From NCBI GenBank assembly GCA_019233055.1, contig JAFAMV010000256.1, positions 1 through 43,680 on the forward strand: DNA of 43,680 nucleotides, in the 5' to 3' direction. This stretch comes from Curvibacter sp. Lineage in GTDB: Bacteria > Pseudomonadota > Gammaproteobacteria > Burkholderiales > Burkholderiaceae_C. Each line of letters begins with the position of its first letter. Positions within the stretch are counted from its first letter, which is position 1. Positions 16,497-24,917 of the stretch are shown here, piece by piece. The notes under the pieces are model-generated. The model saw nothing but the letters and a program-made list of their open reading frames with translations. It searched no databases and had not been told where the DNA came from. The position numbers and the translations under genes were made by a program.

Positions 16497-17236
16497 ATGC
16501 CCCCACCCAGGCCACCGCCGGGCTGCTGCTGAGCCTGGTCCTCTTCGGCACAGACCTCGGCGCCCAGACGCTCTACAGCTTCGGCAACCTCAGCCTCAAC
16601 CGGCTCGACTGGAACCACACCCCGAAACGGCCACGCCGCGACTTCAGCTATCTGGAGCTCGAAGGCGGCGCCGGCTACCGCTGGGGCGAGCTGTATGGCT
16701 TCGCCGACCTCGAGAACTTCGACCGCGCCAGCGACCAGCACTCGGTGTTGCTCAAAGGGCAGTTGCGCTACTACTTGGACGGGCAGTCGGGCCGTGCCGG
16801 CCCCAATCTGTTCCTGCAGAGCAAGGCGGCCCAGGGCCAGGGCTGGCATGAATACAGCCAGGTGCTCGGGCTGGGCTACAACCTGAAGCTCGGACAGGGC
16901 TGGTTCAGCCCCTTTGCCGGTCCGCTGTACACCGACACCGGCTGGGGCTTCTCGGGCTGGAACGGCCATCAATTGGGCTGGGCCGCCAACCTGCCGTTCA
17001 AGATCGGTCAGCAGTCGATGATGCTGGCCAACTGGAACGAGATCGATCTGGCGCGGCAGCGCCACTATCTGCCCGCCGGCGCCGCCCGCCCCAGTTGGAA
17101 CGGGGCCTTGAGCCTGTGGTGGAAGGCCTCGGAGCGCTGGTCCCTGGGGCTCAAATACCGCTACGCCCGCGACACCCTGGGCGCCGCAGGCTGGACCGAC
17201 GCCTGGATCGCGACACTCAAGGTCGATCTGCCTTGA
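16493..17236 (+). CDS. Tsx-like nucleoside-specific outer-membrane channel
   Basis: A 247-residue beta-barrel protein. It has a signal peptide (about 1-24, ending DLGAQ) and alternating aromatic strands such as YSFGNLSLNRLDWNH, YLELEGGAGYRWGELYGFAD, FLQSKAAQ and a closing strand ending in a hydrophobic residue pattern, as in the Tsx/OmpX nucleoside channel family. The start is TTG at 16493, which shares bases with the upstream stop (TTGA) and has AAAGGA seven to eight bases before it; no in-frame ATG is available near the signal peptide. It completes the uptake route: outer membrane channel, symporter, phosphorylase, mutase, aldolase. Confidence 0.82.
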   Translation: MNAPTQATAGLLLSLVLFGTDLGAQTLYSFGNLSLNRLDWNHTPKRPRRDFSYLELEGGAGYRWGELYGFADLENFDRASDQHSVLLKGQLRYYLDGQSGRAGPNLFLQSKAAQGQGWHEYSQVLGLGYNLKLGQGWFSPFAGPLYTDTGWGFSGWNGHQLGWAANLPFKIGQQSMMLANWNEIDLARQRHYLPAGAARPSWNGALSLWWKASERWSLGLKYRYARDTLGAAGWTDAWIATLKVDLP

Positions 17237-17372
17237 GCCAGGCCGGCCTGTGGGGCCGGTCCCCCGCTGACGACTCGCGGCGCGGCGGCCCGCGATTGAC
17301 TTGCATGGCGCAACAATCAATCCGGCACCGGGTCCTTTATCGCCAAGGGAACTGGCACTACAGTGGGGCCCC

Positions 17373-18980
17373 ATGCCGCTGGACCCCTCCTTCTTCCCTG
17401 CCCTGCGCCACGGCCTGCAAAGGCTGCTCTGCCTGCTGCTGCCCTGGTGGCTGGTCGCCTGCGCCAGCCTGCCCGATCCGGCGTCGCGGCAGGCCAGCCA
17501 GGCCATCCCGGCCAGCCACGACACCGGCCTGGGCCTGCTGGCCGAACAGGCCTCGCCCGACGCCACGCTGAGCGGCTTCCGCCTCATGCCCGGCGCCGAC
17601 TATGCCCTGAGCACCCGGCTCGAACTGATCCGACGCGCGGAGCGCTCGCTGGATGTGCAGTACTACCAGATCAAGAACGACGAGACCGGGCGGCTGATCC
17701 TGCGCGCATTGCGCGACGCGGCGCTGCGGGGGGTGCGGGTGCGCCTGCTGATCGATGACCTCTACACCGAAGACGAGGATGCGCTGCTGCAGGGGCTGGC
17801 CGCCACACCCGGTCTCGAACTGCGCCTGTTCAACCCTTTCCTGGGTCTGCGGGGCTCGCTGGCCCAGCGCCTGGCCGGTTCGGCCTTCGACCTGCGGCGG
17901 GTCACGCGCCGCATGCACAACAAGCTCTTCATCGCCGACGGCGCGATGGCCGTGGCCGGCGGACGCAACCTGGCCAACGAATACTTCATGCGCAGCAGCG
18001 ACGGCAACTTCATCGACCTGGACACCTTTGTCACCGGTGCCCTGCTGCCGTCCCTGAGCCGCATCTTCGACACCTACTGGAACAGCGACTACGCCTTTCC
18101 CCTGGCGTCGGTGCTCGGCGACCCCGGCACCTCGCCCGAGGATCTGCGTCGGGCTTTCGATCTGGCCACCGGCCTCGACACCACCCCGACCCCGCCGGCG
18201 CCGCCGCCCAACGACCTGCTGGGCTATGCCCCCCTGGTCGACGAGTTGCGCCGCGGCCGCCTGGGTCTGATCTGGGCGCCGGCCCAGGCCTATGGTGACG
18301 CGCCCACCCGGGTCGATGGCCAGGCCACGCGCTACGGCGAGGTGCCGCTGATCAATGTGGAAAGCGTGCGCTACAACGTGATCGACCGCATCCACCGGGC
18401 CCAGAAGAGCGTCACCGCCATTTCACCGTACCTGATACCGGGGCCCGACGGCCTGGAGTGGATCCACCTGCTGCGCGAACGCGGCGTGCATTTCAGCCTC
18501 TTGACCAATTCGCTCGCTGCCACCGACGAGCCCCTGGTCTACGCGGCCTACCGGCGTTACCGGGCCCCCATGTTGAAGGAGGGGGTGCGGATCTACGAAC
18601 TGGGCGCCACCCGGGTCCGCACGACCTTGCGCCTGGGCCATTTCGGCCAGGCCCTGGGGCGGCTGCACGAGAAGGCGGCGGTCGTGGACGGCCGCTGGCT
18701 GTTCCTGGGCTCCATGAACATGGACCCACGCTCGGCCGAGCTCAACACCGAACTGGGGCTGATCATCGACAGCCCCGAACTCTCGGCCCAGGTGCAGAAG
18801 CTGGTGGACAACATCCAGCAGCATGGCGCCTATGAGCTGCGACTGACCCCCGACCGCCAGCAGGTGCAGTGGTGGAGCCCCGACCTCGACCAGCCCCTGG
18901 ACACCGACCCCGACACCGACTGGTGGCTGCGTCTGCGGCTCAACCTGCTGGCCCCCTGGGTGCCGGATTCCATTCTCTGA
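17373..18980 (+). CDS. Phospholipase D-family lipoprotein (cardiolipin-synthase-like)
   Basis: A 535-residue protein with a lipoprotein signal (LLLPWWLVAC, lipidated Cys30) and two HKD motifs: MHNKLFIADG with His182, Lys184, Asp189, and LHEKAAVVDG with His432, Lys434, Asp439, each followed by the expected GGRNLANEY and GSMNMDPRS loops. The two-HKD layout and YYQI(K)xDxTG segment resemble ClsC-type cardiolipin/phosphatidyltransferases, but the lipid anchor is a feature of a less-studied branch, so substrate is open: cardiolipin synthesis or phospholipid turnover in the envelope. The ATG at 17373 begins the signal peptide; the ribosome binding site is weak. It follows the tsx-like gene by 136 bases. 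Confidence 0.88.
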   Translation: MPLDPSFFPALRHGLQRLLCLLLPWWLVACASLPDPASRQASQAIPASHDTGLGLLAEQASPDATLSGFRLMPGADYALSTRLELIRRAERSLDVQYYQIKNDETGRLILRALRDAALRGVRVRLLIDDLYTEDEDALLQGLAATPGLELRLFNPFLGLRGSLAQRLAGSAFDLRRVTRRMHNKLFIADGAMAVAGGRNLANEYFMRSSDGNFIDLDTFVTGALLPSLSRIFDTYWNSDYAFPLASVLGDPGTSPEDLRRAFDLATGLDTTPTPPAPPPNDLLGYAPLVDELRRGRLGLIWAPAQAYGDAPTRVDGQATRYGEVPLINVESVRYNVIDRIHRAQKSVTAISPYLIPGPDGLEWIHLLRERGVHFSLLTNSLAATDEPLVYAAYRRYRAPMLKEGVRIYELGATRVRTTLRLGHFGQALGRLHEKAAVVDGRWLFLGSMNMDPRSAELNTELGLIIDSPELSAQVQKLVDNIQQHGAYELRLTPDRQQVQWWSPDLDQPLDTDPDTDWWLRLRLNLLAPWVPDSIL

Positions 18981-19025
18981 ACCCGACCGACCCTTTCCTC
19001 GAACCCAAGCGACGGAGACCTCCCC

Positions 19026-19607
19026 TTGAGCCTCAAACCTCTTTGTTCCACCCTGGCCGCCGCCCTGGCCCTCTGCGGCAGTGCCCACGCGGCCTCAGAC
19101 AGCTACCAGATCGACCCGACCCACACCTTCGTCATCTACGAGATCGGGCACTACGGCACCACCACCAACCGGGGCCGTTTCAGCACCTCGGACGGCAAGG
19201 TCGAGATCGACCGCAGCGCACACACCGGCCGCGTCGACATCACCCTGGACATCAGCTCCATCGACACCGGCGTGGATGCGCTCAACAAGCACATCCAGAG
19301 CAAGGACTTCTTCAATGCCGCCCGCTACCCGATCGGGCATTTCGTCTCGGACCAGGTCCTGTTCAACGGCGAGGCGGTCAGCGAGGTCCAGGGCCAGCTC
19401 ACCCTGCTCGACCAGACCCACCCCGTCACCCTCAAGGCCCAGCGCTTCAATTGCTACCAGAGCCCCATGCTCAAGCGCGAAATCTGCGGCGGCGATTTCG
19501 AAGCCACCATCCAGCGCAGCGACTGGGGCATCACCTGGGGCCTGGGCTTCGGCTTCGAGGACAAGGTGCACCTGCTGATCCAGATCGAGGCCGTCAAGTC
19601 CTCCTGA
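19026..19607 (+). CDS. Periplasmic YceI-family protein
   Basis: A 193-residue YceI protein, a lipocalin-like barrel that binds polyisoprenoids. Signal peptide ends near SAHA (about residue 22); the mature part starts SYQIDPTHTFVIYEIGHYG and contains GRVDITLDISSIDTG, HIQSKDFFNAARYP and DWGITWGLGFGFEDKV, all family hallmarks. The start is TTG at 19026 with GGAGA upstream; no in-frame ATG is nearby, the second non-ATG start in this region. It lies 45 bases after the PLD-like gene, both envelope proteins. Confidence 0.93.
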   Translation: MSLKPLCSTLAAALALCGSAHAASDSYQIDPTHTFVIYEIGHYGTTTNRGRFSTSDGKVEIDRSAHTGRVDITLDISSIDTGVDALNKHIQSKDFFNAARYPIGHFVSDQVLFNGEAVSEVQGQLTLLDQTHPVTLKAQRFNCYQSPMLKREICGGDFEATIQRSDWGITWGLGFGFEDKVHLLIQIEAVKSS

Positions 19608-19643
19608 AAACAACTGACACACCGCAGACAGATCGGTTTTCGC

Positions 19644-19684
19644 TTGTCGTGAATCTGTCGCATTCGCTGACTAAAGTCTGACGG
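19644..19684 (+). promoter_or_regulatory. Candidate Pho box and promoter before the phosphoesterase
   Basis: TTGTCGTGAATCTGTCGC (19644-19661) matches 14 of 18 positions of the PhoB box (two CTGTCAY heptamers 11 bp apart). Exactly 10 bp downstream is TAAAGT (19672-19677), the distance between a Pho box and the -10 in E. coli Pho promoters. Two further CTGAC units follow at 19667 and 19678, again 11 bp apart, so a second tandem box is possible. The gene behind it is a secreted phosphoesterase, which fits phosphate control. Confidence 0.55.
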
Positions 19685-19732
19685 CTTCAAGAACAGGCCT
19701 GTTCCAGTTTCGTCAATCTAGGAGATTCAGCG

Positions 19733-21424
19733 ATGTACCAAAAGACCCTGCTGGCCGCCAGCGCCGCCGCCCTGGTGGTGAGCCTGGCAGCCTGTGGCGG
19801 CTCGACCAGTTCGACCACCATCCAGAACCAGGCCGCCACGGCCACGCCGATCAAGCACCTGGTGGTGATCTACGGCGAGAACGTGTCCTTCGACCACTAT
19901 TTCGGCACCTACCCCAATGCCACCAACCCGTCGGGTGAACCGGCCTTCACCGCCGCTGCAGGCACGCCCAGCGTCAACGGTCTGACCACCGCGCTGCTGA
20001 CGGCCAACCCCAACTTCACCAACACCGCCAACGGCACCGGTGCGGCCAATCCCTTCCGCCTGGACCGCAGCCAGGCCGCCAGCGCCGACCAGAACCATGC
20101 CTACACGGCCGAACAGATGGCCAATGACAACGGCCTCGCCGACCTGTATCCCAAGTACACCGGGGTCGGCACCACCGGCGGCGCCGGCACCTTCGGCACC
20201 AAGGGCCAGGTGATGGGCTACTACGACGGCAACACCGTCACCGGCCTGTGGAACCTGGCGCAGAGCTTCGCCATGAGCGACAACGCCTACACCGACACCT
20301 ACGGTCCCTCGACCCCGGGCGCCCTCGAAGTGGTGTCTGGCCAGACCAACGGCATGAAGATCGTGGTCAACACCGGCAACGTCGGCGTGTCCACCGTCGC
20401 CAGCCCGAGCTTCTACGTCAACGACGGCCAAGGCGGCCTGACCATGGTCAACGACGTCGACCCGGCCTACGACACCTGCTCGAGCACCACCAAGACCGCG
20501 ATGATGACGAGCAAGAACATCGGTGACCTGCTCAACGCCCAGAGCCTGACCTGGGGCGGTTTCATGGCCGGCTTCAACCTGAGCACCACCAACGCCAACG
20601 GCACCACCGGTTGCGCCCGCAGCACCCTGTCGACCGTGGTGGGCGCCTCGACCGCCGACTACATCCCGCACCACAACTGGTTCCAGTATTACGCCTCGAC
20701 CTCCAACCCGACGCACGCCCGCCCGAGCTCGGTGGCCGCGATCGGCTCCAGCGTGCAGGCCGACGGCAAGACCGCCGAACCCGCCAACCACCAGTACGAC
20801 GCCAATGACTTCTATGCCGCCGTCAGCGCCGGCAACTACCCCTCGGTCAGTTTCCTGAAGGCCCCCGCCTTCCAGGACGGCCACCCGGGCTATTCGAACC
20901 CGCTCGACGAACAGGCCTTCGTGGCCCAGGTGGTGAACTTCCTGCAGCAGCAGCCTGACTGGAACAGCACTGCCGTGATCGTCGCCTATGACGACAGCGA
21001 CGGCTGGTACGACCACGCCTATGCCAAGCCGACCAGCGCCTCCTTCGACGCAGGTGCCGACCAGCTCAACGGCGCCGGCGTCTGCGGCACCGGCACGGCC
21101 CCCAACGGCCTGGCTGGCAGCCCGGTCAACGGTCGCTGCGGTCCTGGCGTGCGCATCCCCTTCGTGGTGATCTCGCCCTGGGCCAAGACCAACTACGTCA
21201 GCCATGTGCAGATCTCGCAGGCCTCGGTGGTGCGCTTCATCGAGGACAACTGGCTCGGCGGCCAGCGCCTGGGCGGCGGCTCGTTCGATGCCACGGCCGG
21301 CTCCATGATGGACCTGTTCAACTTCTCCGGCACCGCCAACCTGCTGCGCACCTACATCGACCCGATCCTGGGCACCGTGCTGAGCGCGCCTCCCGCAGGC
21401 AGCAACACGCCGACCGCTCTCTGA
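19733..21424 (+). CDS. Phosphoesterase-family lipoprotein (acid phosphatase / phospholipase C superfamily)
   Basis: A 563-residue secreted protein with lipobox SLAAC (Cys21). The mature domain opens with IKHLVVIYGENVSFDHYFGT, the metal/active-site signature (Glu49, Asn50, followed by FDHYFG) of the phosphoesterase family that includes AcpA acid phosphatases and non-haemolytic phospholipases C. Further family segments are ALEVVSGQTNG, YIPHHNWFQYY, VAYDDSDGWYDH and VRIPFVVISPWAK. The TGXXG-rich mid-region is low in charge. AGGAGA precedes the ATG. It likely hydrolyses phosphoesters outside the cell or in the periplasm; the Pho-box-like promoter supports a phosphate-scavenging role. A di-haem peroxidase gene follows. 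Confidence 0.88.
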   Translation: MYQKTLLAASAAALVVSLAACGGSTSSTTIQNQAATATPIKHLVVIYGENVSFDHYFGTYPNATNPSGEPAFTAAAGTPSVNGLTTALLTANPNFTNTANGTGAANPFRLDRSQAASADQNHAYTAEQMANDNGLADLYPKYTGVGTTGGAGTFGTKGQVMGYYDGNTVTGLWNLAQSFAMSDNAYTDTYGPSTPGALEVVSGQTNGMKIVVNTGNVGVSTVASPSFYVNDGQGGLTMVNDVDPAYDTCSSTTKTAMMTSKNIGDLLNAQSLTWGGFMAGFNLSTTNANGTTGCARSTLSTVVGASTADYIPHHNWFQYYASTSNPTHARPSSVAAIGSSVQADGKTAEPANHQYDANDFYAAVSAGNYPSVSFLKAPAFQDGHPGYSNPLDEQAFVAQVVNFLQQQPDWNSTAVIVAYDDSDGWYDHAYAKPTSASFDAGADQLNGAGVCGTGTAPNGLAGSPVNGRCGPGVRIPFVVISPWAKTNYVSHVQISQASVVRFIEDNWLGGQRLGGGSFDATAGSMMDLFNFSGTANLLRTYIDPILGTVLSAPPAGSNTPTAL

Positions 21425-21433
21425 TCGAAGACA

Positions 21434-21502
21434 GTGCCCCCGGCGGGCTGCCGATGGCCCATCCCCCTTGGGGAGCGGTGCTGTCGGCCCCGGCGGGGGC
21501 AC
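21434..21502 (+). promoter_or_regulatory. Large inverted repeat between phosphoesterase and peroxidase genes
   Basis: GTGCCCCCG (21434-21442) pairs with CGGGGGCAC (21494-21502), and a small inner hairpin CCCC-CTT-GGGG lies in the 51-base loop. No U-run follows. It may reduce read-through into the peroxidase gene or stabilise the upstream mRNA. Confidence 0.4.
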
Positions 21503-21550
21503 GTCGCCTTCATGCGCTGGCCTGTGCCGCGCAGCACGATGGATGAATAG

Positions 21551-22924
21551 ATGAAAAGATGGATCCTTGTGTCCGCCGTCGGCGCCCTGGCGCTGGCGGG
21601 GGCCTGGGCCGGCGGGGTGGTGGCGCAAAGCCCCATCCCGCTTTCGCTCTGGAAAGAACATCCGCTGACGAGCTGGTCCCTGGCCCGCGGCGACAACCCC
21701 AACCCGGTGACTCTGCAACGCCCTCGGTCCGAGCCCCTGAGCGCCATGGCCCAGTTGGGCCGCAAGCTCTTCTTCGACCCCAGCCTTTCGGGCTCGGGCA
21801 AGCAATCCTGCGCCTCCTGCCATGTACCCGATCATGGCTATGCCCCGGCCAACAAGTTGTCTGTGCAACTGGGTGGCGGTGACATGCAGTCCAGCGGTGC
21901 ACGCGCCGTGCCCTCACTGACCTACCTGCACCAGCACCCTGTCTTCAACATCGGACCTGCCGTCGACGACGACCAGGGCATCACCCTGCAGCAGCTCATC
22001 GCCAAGGGCAGCGGAACCCCGCGCACCGGCAAGACAGCCCAGGGCACCGCCCAGTCGGCGCAGGCCATCGTGCCGGTCGGCGGCCTGTTCTGGGACGGCC
22101 GCGCCAACACCTTGCAGCAGCAGGCCGACGGCCCCCTGTTCAACCCGGTGGAAATGGATGGCGGCAGCCCCGCGAAGGTGGCCGACAAGCTCCGGCACGC
22201 CAGCTACGCCGGCGATTTCGCCCCCCTGTTCGGACCCGGCATCCTCGGCAACCCGTCCATGCTGCTGTCCGAGGCCTTGTTTGCCCTGGCCCGCTACCAG
22301 ATCGAGGACCCGAGCTTCCACCCCTACGACAGCCAGTACGACGCCTGGCTCGAGGGCAAGGCCCGCTTCACGCCCGAACAGCTGCGCGGCTACCTCGCCT
22401 TCAACGACCCCGCCAAGGGCAACTGCGCGGCCTGCCATGTGGCCCAGCCCAGCCGCGACGGCTTCCCTCCGCTGTTCACCGACTCGCAGTACGAAGCCCT
22501 GGGCGTGCCGCGCAATCCGGACATCCCGGCCAACCGCGACCCGGCCTACCACGACCTCGGGCTCTGCGGCCCCTTCCGCAGCGACCTCCAGGACCAGCCC
22601 CAGTACTGCGGCATGTTCCTCACCCCCACGCTGCGCAACGTGTCCACGCGCCAGGCCTACTTCCACAACGGCCTCTACCATTCACTCGACGAGGTGATGG
22701 CCTTCTACCGGCTGCGCGACACCGACCCGGCCAAGGTCTATCCCCTGGGCCCGGACGGCAAGCCCCAGGTGTTCAACGATCTGCCAACACGTTACCGGGC
22801 CAACATCGACCACACCGACGCCCCCTTCGATCGCAAGGCGGGCGACACGCCCGCCCTGAGCGAGCAGGAAGCGCAGGACATCATCGCCTTCCTGCGCACC
22901 CTGAGCGACGGCTACAAGCCCTGA
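21551..22924 (+). CDS. Periplasmic di-haem cytochrome c peroxidase-family protein
   Basis: A 457-residue protein with an N-terminal signal/anchor (about 1-26) and two CXXCH haem sites: CASCH at 87-91 and CAACH at 292-296. Between them is the family segment GGLFWDGRANTLQQQADGPL followed by FNPVEMD, and a C-terminal TPTLRNVSTRQAYFHNGLY element, as in bacterial cytochrome c peroxidase / MauG-like proteins. The family uses a low- and a high-potential haem to reduce peroxide or to oxidise a protein partner. Insertions make it longer than classical CcpA (about 320-350), so it may belong to a variant subfamily. It follows the phosphoesterase on the same strand; its 3' end overlaps the convergent DUF2145 gene by 13 bases. 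Confidence 0.9.
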   Translation: MKRWILVSAVGALALAGAWAGGVVAQSPIPLSLWKEHPLTSWSLARGDNPNPVTLQRPRSEPLSAMAQLGRKLFFDPSLSGSGKQSCASCHVPDHGYAPANKLSVQLGGGDMQSSGARAVPSLTYLHQHPVFNIGPAVDDDQGITLQQLIAKGSGTPRTGKTAQGTAQSAQAIVPVGGLFWDGRANTLQQQADGPLFNPVEMDGGSPAKVADKLRHASYAGDFAPLFGPGILGNPSMLLSEALFALARYQIEDPSFHPYDSQYDAWLEGKARFTPEQLRGYLAFNDPAKGNCAACHVAQPSRDGFPPLFTDSQYEALGVPRNPDIPANRDPAYHDLGLCGPFRSDLQDQPQYCGMFLTPTLRNVSTRQAYFHNGLYHSLDEVMAFYRLRDTDPAKVYPLGPDGKPQVFNDLPTRYRANIDHTDAPFDRKAGDTPALSEQEAQDIIAFLRTLSDGYKP

Positions 22925-23751
22925 GGCAGGACGATGCGCTGCGGCGCGGCCCCCAGATGGGCCCGCTGCAGCCAGGCGAAGAAGGAATCGACCGTCACCG
23001 TCTCGATGCGGTCCGAGAAGCGCTTCTCGTTGGGGTGGTCGTCGAAGGCGATGTTGGCCGCCGTGATGCGGCCGCCCAGTCGGGTCAGCGGCCCGATGTT
23101 CAGGGCCGTCGGTTCGTAGCCCTTGAACTGCAGCCAGGCCTGGGCCTGTTGCCGGTTGTGGATCTGCGGCTCCAGGGCGCCTGCCAGCAACTCCAGCGCC
23201 CACTGGTTGGACTGCTGGTAACGCTGCCCCCAGGCGTAGCTGACCATGCTGTAGGCGGGCTCGAACAGGGGCGCGATGCGGGCCTTGTCCTGCAGCACCG
23301 GGTACAGCGCCGCCTGGACCTCGGGCGTCGGCACCACCCAGGCGGCCTCGTAGCGCCACAGATCGTCCATGAAGAATTCGCCCAGGCCCTGGCGCTCGAT
23401 GTGCGACACCGCCGTGCCGCACTGGTTGAGCTTGTGCAGCACCCGCCAGGGGCCTTCGGGGCTCTTGTAGGCATAACCCAGATGCGAATACCGCAGGTGG
23501 TATTTGCTCAGGTCCTGTCCGGCCCGGGCCAGCACCACCACCTGGGCGCCGCTGGCCTCCAGGCGCTGCGACACCTGCGCGGCCAAAACCAGGCCCTGGG
23601 TGAACGATTGCGGGGTCGGGGGTCGCTCATCGCAGCTGCGGCCGGCCTGGGCCGGCAGCCCGGACCACAGCCCCAAGGCCAGGAAGAGCGGCGCGATCCG
23701 GCGGCGCCAGGCCGCCCCAGGAAACGAGGTGGAGAGGGACATGTCCGGCAT
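22912..23751 (-). CDS. DUF2145-family exported protein
   Basis: A 279-residue protein with a signal peptide (hydrophobic APLFLALGLWSGLPAQA, cleavage about residue 33) and the DUF2145 pattern: GAQVVVLARAGQDLSKYHLR, YSHLGYAYKSPEGPWRVLHK, LNQCGTA, FFMDDLWRYEA and SMVSYAWGQRYQQSNQWALE. The conserved Cys, His, Asp and Asn-Gln-Trp residues suggest an enzyme of the papain-like NlpC/P60 type, but this is inference and no activity is established. Start 23751 (MPDMSL) has GAGAGGGG just upstream; 23742 is an alternative. It is 8 bases behind a small secreted protein gene with which it appears to form a conserved pair. Confidence 0.82.
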   Translation of the reverse strand: MPDMSLSTSFPGAAWRRRIAPLFLALGLWSGLPAQAGRSCDERPPTPQSFTQGLVLAAQVSQRLEASGAQVVVLARAGQDLSKYHLRYSHLGYAYKSPEGPWRVLHKLNQCGTAVSHIERQGLGEFFMDDLWRYEAAWVVPTPEVQAALYPVLQDKARIAPLFEPAYSMVSYAWGQRYQQSNQWALELLAGALEPQIHNRQQAQAWLQFKGYEPTALNIGPLTRLGGRITAANIAFDDHPNEKRFSDRIETVTVDSFFAWLQRAHLGAAPQRIVLPQGL

Positions 23752-23759
23752 CGCCCCTC

Positions 23760-24212
23760 TCACATCACACGCTCGTTGTGCAGCAGCGCCCGGCCCAGCT
23801 CGTTGGGGATGAAGGCCAGCACCTCGCCGGCGGCCGACAACACCACCCCGGCGCCGATCACGGCACAGCTCACTGCCGTGCCGACACCGACGCTGACCGC
23901 CTTGGCCGTGCGGCCGCTCACCTCGACGCTGACCTGGACGCCGTCGGAGGCACGCTCCAGCAGGTAGACCGTGCCCTGCGCCGTCGACTCGACCGCCTTC
24001 ACCGTCAGCACAGCCCCTCCCACCGACAGGGCCGCCGGCACCGCCACCGACGCACCGACTGCGGTCGACGCCACCGCAGCGGAGCCGACCACCGAGGCCA
24101 GCGGCATTATCGACAGGGCTGCCGAGGCCTCGCTCTGCGCCCGGGCCGCACCGGCTCCGAACAGACCGCAGGCGGCCAGACACAGGCTGAAAGCCAGCAA
24201 TTTCTTTTTCAT
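23760..24212 (-). CDS. Small exported hydrophobic protein, partner of DUF2145
   Basis: A 150-residue protein with a good signal peptide (MKKKLLAFSLCLAACGLFGA, cleaved near ARAQ, residue 36) and a mature part rich in Ala, Val and Ser with alternating hydrophobic stretches (PLASVVGSAAVASTAVG, ALSVGGAVLTVKAVE, GVGTAVSCAVIGAGVVLSAA), plus the phrase TVYLLERASDGVQVSVEVSG. AGGAGA lies ahead of the ATG. I do not recognise a functional family. The 8-base gap to the DUF2145 gene points to one transcript and a shared envelope function. Confidence 0.75.
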   Translation of the reverse strand: MKKKLLAFSLCLAACGLFGAGAARAQSEASAALSIMPLASVVGSAAVASTAVGASVAVPAALSVGGAVLTVKAVESTAQGTVYLLERASDGVQVSVEVSGRTAKAVSVGVGTAVSCAVIGAGVVLSAAGEVLAFIPNELGRALLHNERVM

Positions 24213-24295
24213 GATGGATCTCCTAGGGGGAAAGACGGGCCGACAACGCCAGGGCGGGCCCTCACGCGCGGCATCCGGGATGCGTGTCGGCGCGG

Positions 24296-24784
24296 TCAGG
24301 CTTGGGGAGCCTGGGTGGCCTGGAATTCTGCCCGAGCTTCGGCACGGGCCTGCCGGCGCAGGTCGGCCAGATCGGCCTCGTATCGGTCGCGCAGGGTCTT
24401 GGCCAGGGTGAAGGCCGAGGTCACCAGGTAGAGCCAGCTCACCCCCAGATAGGCCTTGTAGGTCTCGTTGCTGTTCATGCGCAGCAGGCCCCAGCCGGTG
24501 AGCCCCATGGCGATGGCAAAGCCGCCCCAGACCACCAGGCGCCACATCGGCGTCTCGCCACGGCCGTCCTGGCTGTCACGGACAAACTTGGCCAGCACGA
24601 AGACCGCGCTCAGACAGAACACATAGCCCATCACCATGAAGGCGCGGTCGAGGTCCTGCCCAGGCAGCCAGGCCAGGCCGGTCGCGCAGAGAAAGACCGC
24701 GAGGCCGAACGAGACCCAGACCTGGAACTGCCAGGCACGGCTGTCGCGGTGGATGATCAGAGGGGAAGCGGTTTTGGACATCAT
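24296..24784 (-). CDS. YiaA/YiaB-family inner-membrane protein
   Basis: About 162 residues with two copies of the two-helix YiaAB unit: AWQFQVWVSFGLAVFLCATG ending in VFVLAKFVRD, and MWRLVVWGGFAIAMGLTGWG ending in FTLAKTLRD, i.e. four membrane helices, then a charged, Ala/Arg/Glu-rich cytoplasmic tail. AGGAGG lies five bases before the ATG at 24784 and eight before that at 24781; either could be used. The family is uncharacterised. It stands alone between the small exported protein gene and the aldehyde dehydrogenase on the same strand. Confidence 0.85.
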   Translation of the reverse strand: MMSKTASPLIIHRDSRAWQFQVWVSFGLAVFLCATGLAWLPGQDLDRAFMVMGYVFCLSAVFVLAKFVRDSQDGRGETPMWRLVVWGGFAIAMGLTGWGLLRMNSNETYKAYLGVSWLYLVTSAFTLAKTLRDRYEADLADLRRQARAEARAEFQATQAPQA

Positions 24785-24917
24785 GCGGGCCTCCTGGGCC
24801 GGGTTGGACAATGGCCCGCATGATGGCGCGCTGGGCGCTCAAAAGGATCGTATCAATGCACCAGTCGCACCCATCCGATCATCAGGTATCTATTTTCGAT
24901 ACTACATCGAGCATCGA
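24785..24917. other. Upstream region of the YiaA-like gene
   Basis: Contains a small dyad GTATC-N7-GATAC (24886-24902) and three CATCGA motifs at 24905, 24912 and 24923 that run into the aldehyde dehydrogenase 3' end. It probably carries the promoter of the YiaA-like gene; no clear hexamers were assigned. Confidence 0.3.

Noticed and set aside
19727..21868. 713-codon frame opposite the phosphoesterase gene
   Set aside because: Val/Gly/His-rich shadow of a clear lipoprotein gene with signal peptide and family motifs on the plus strand.
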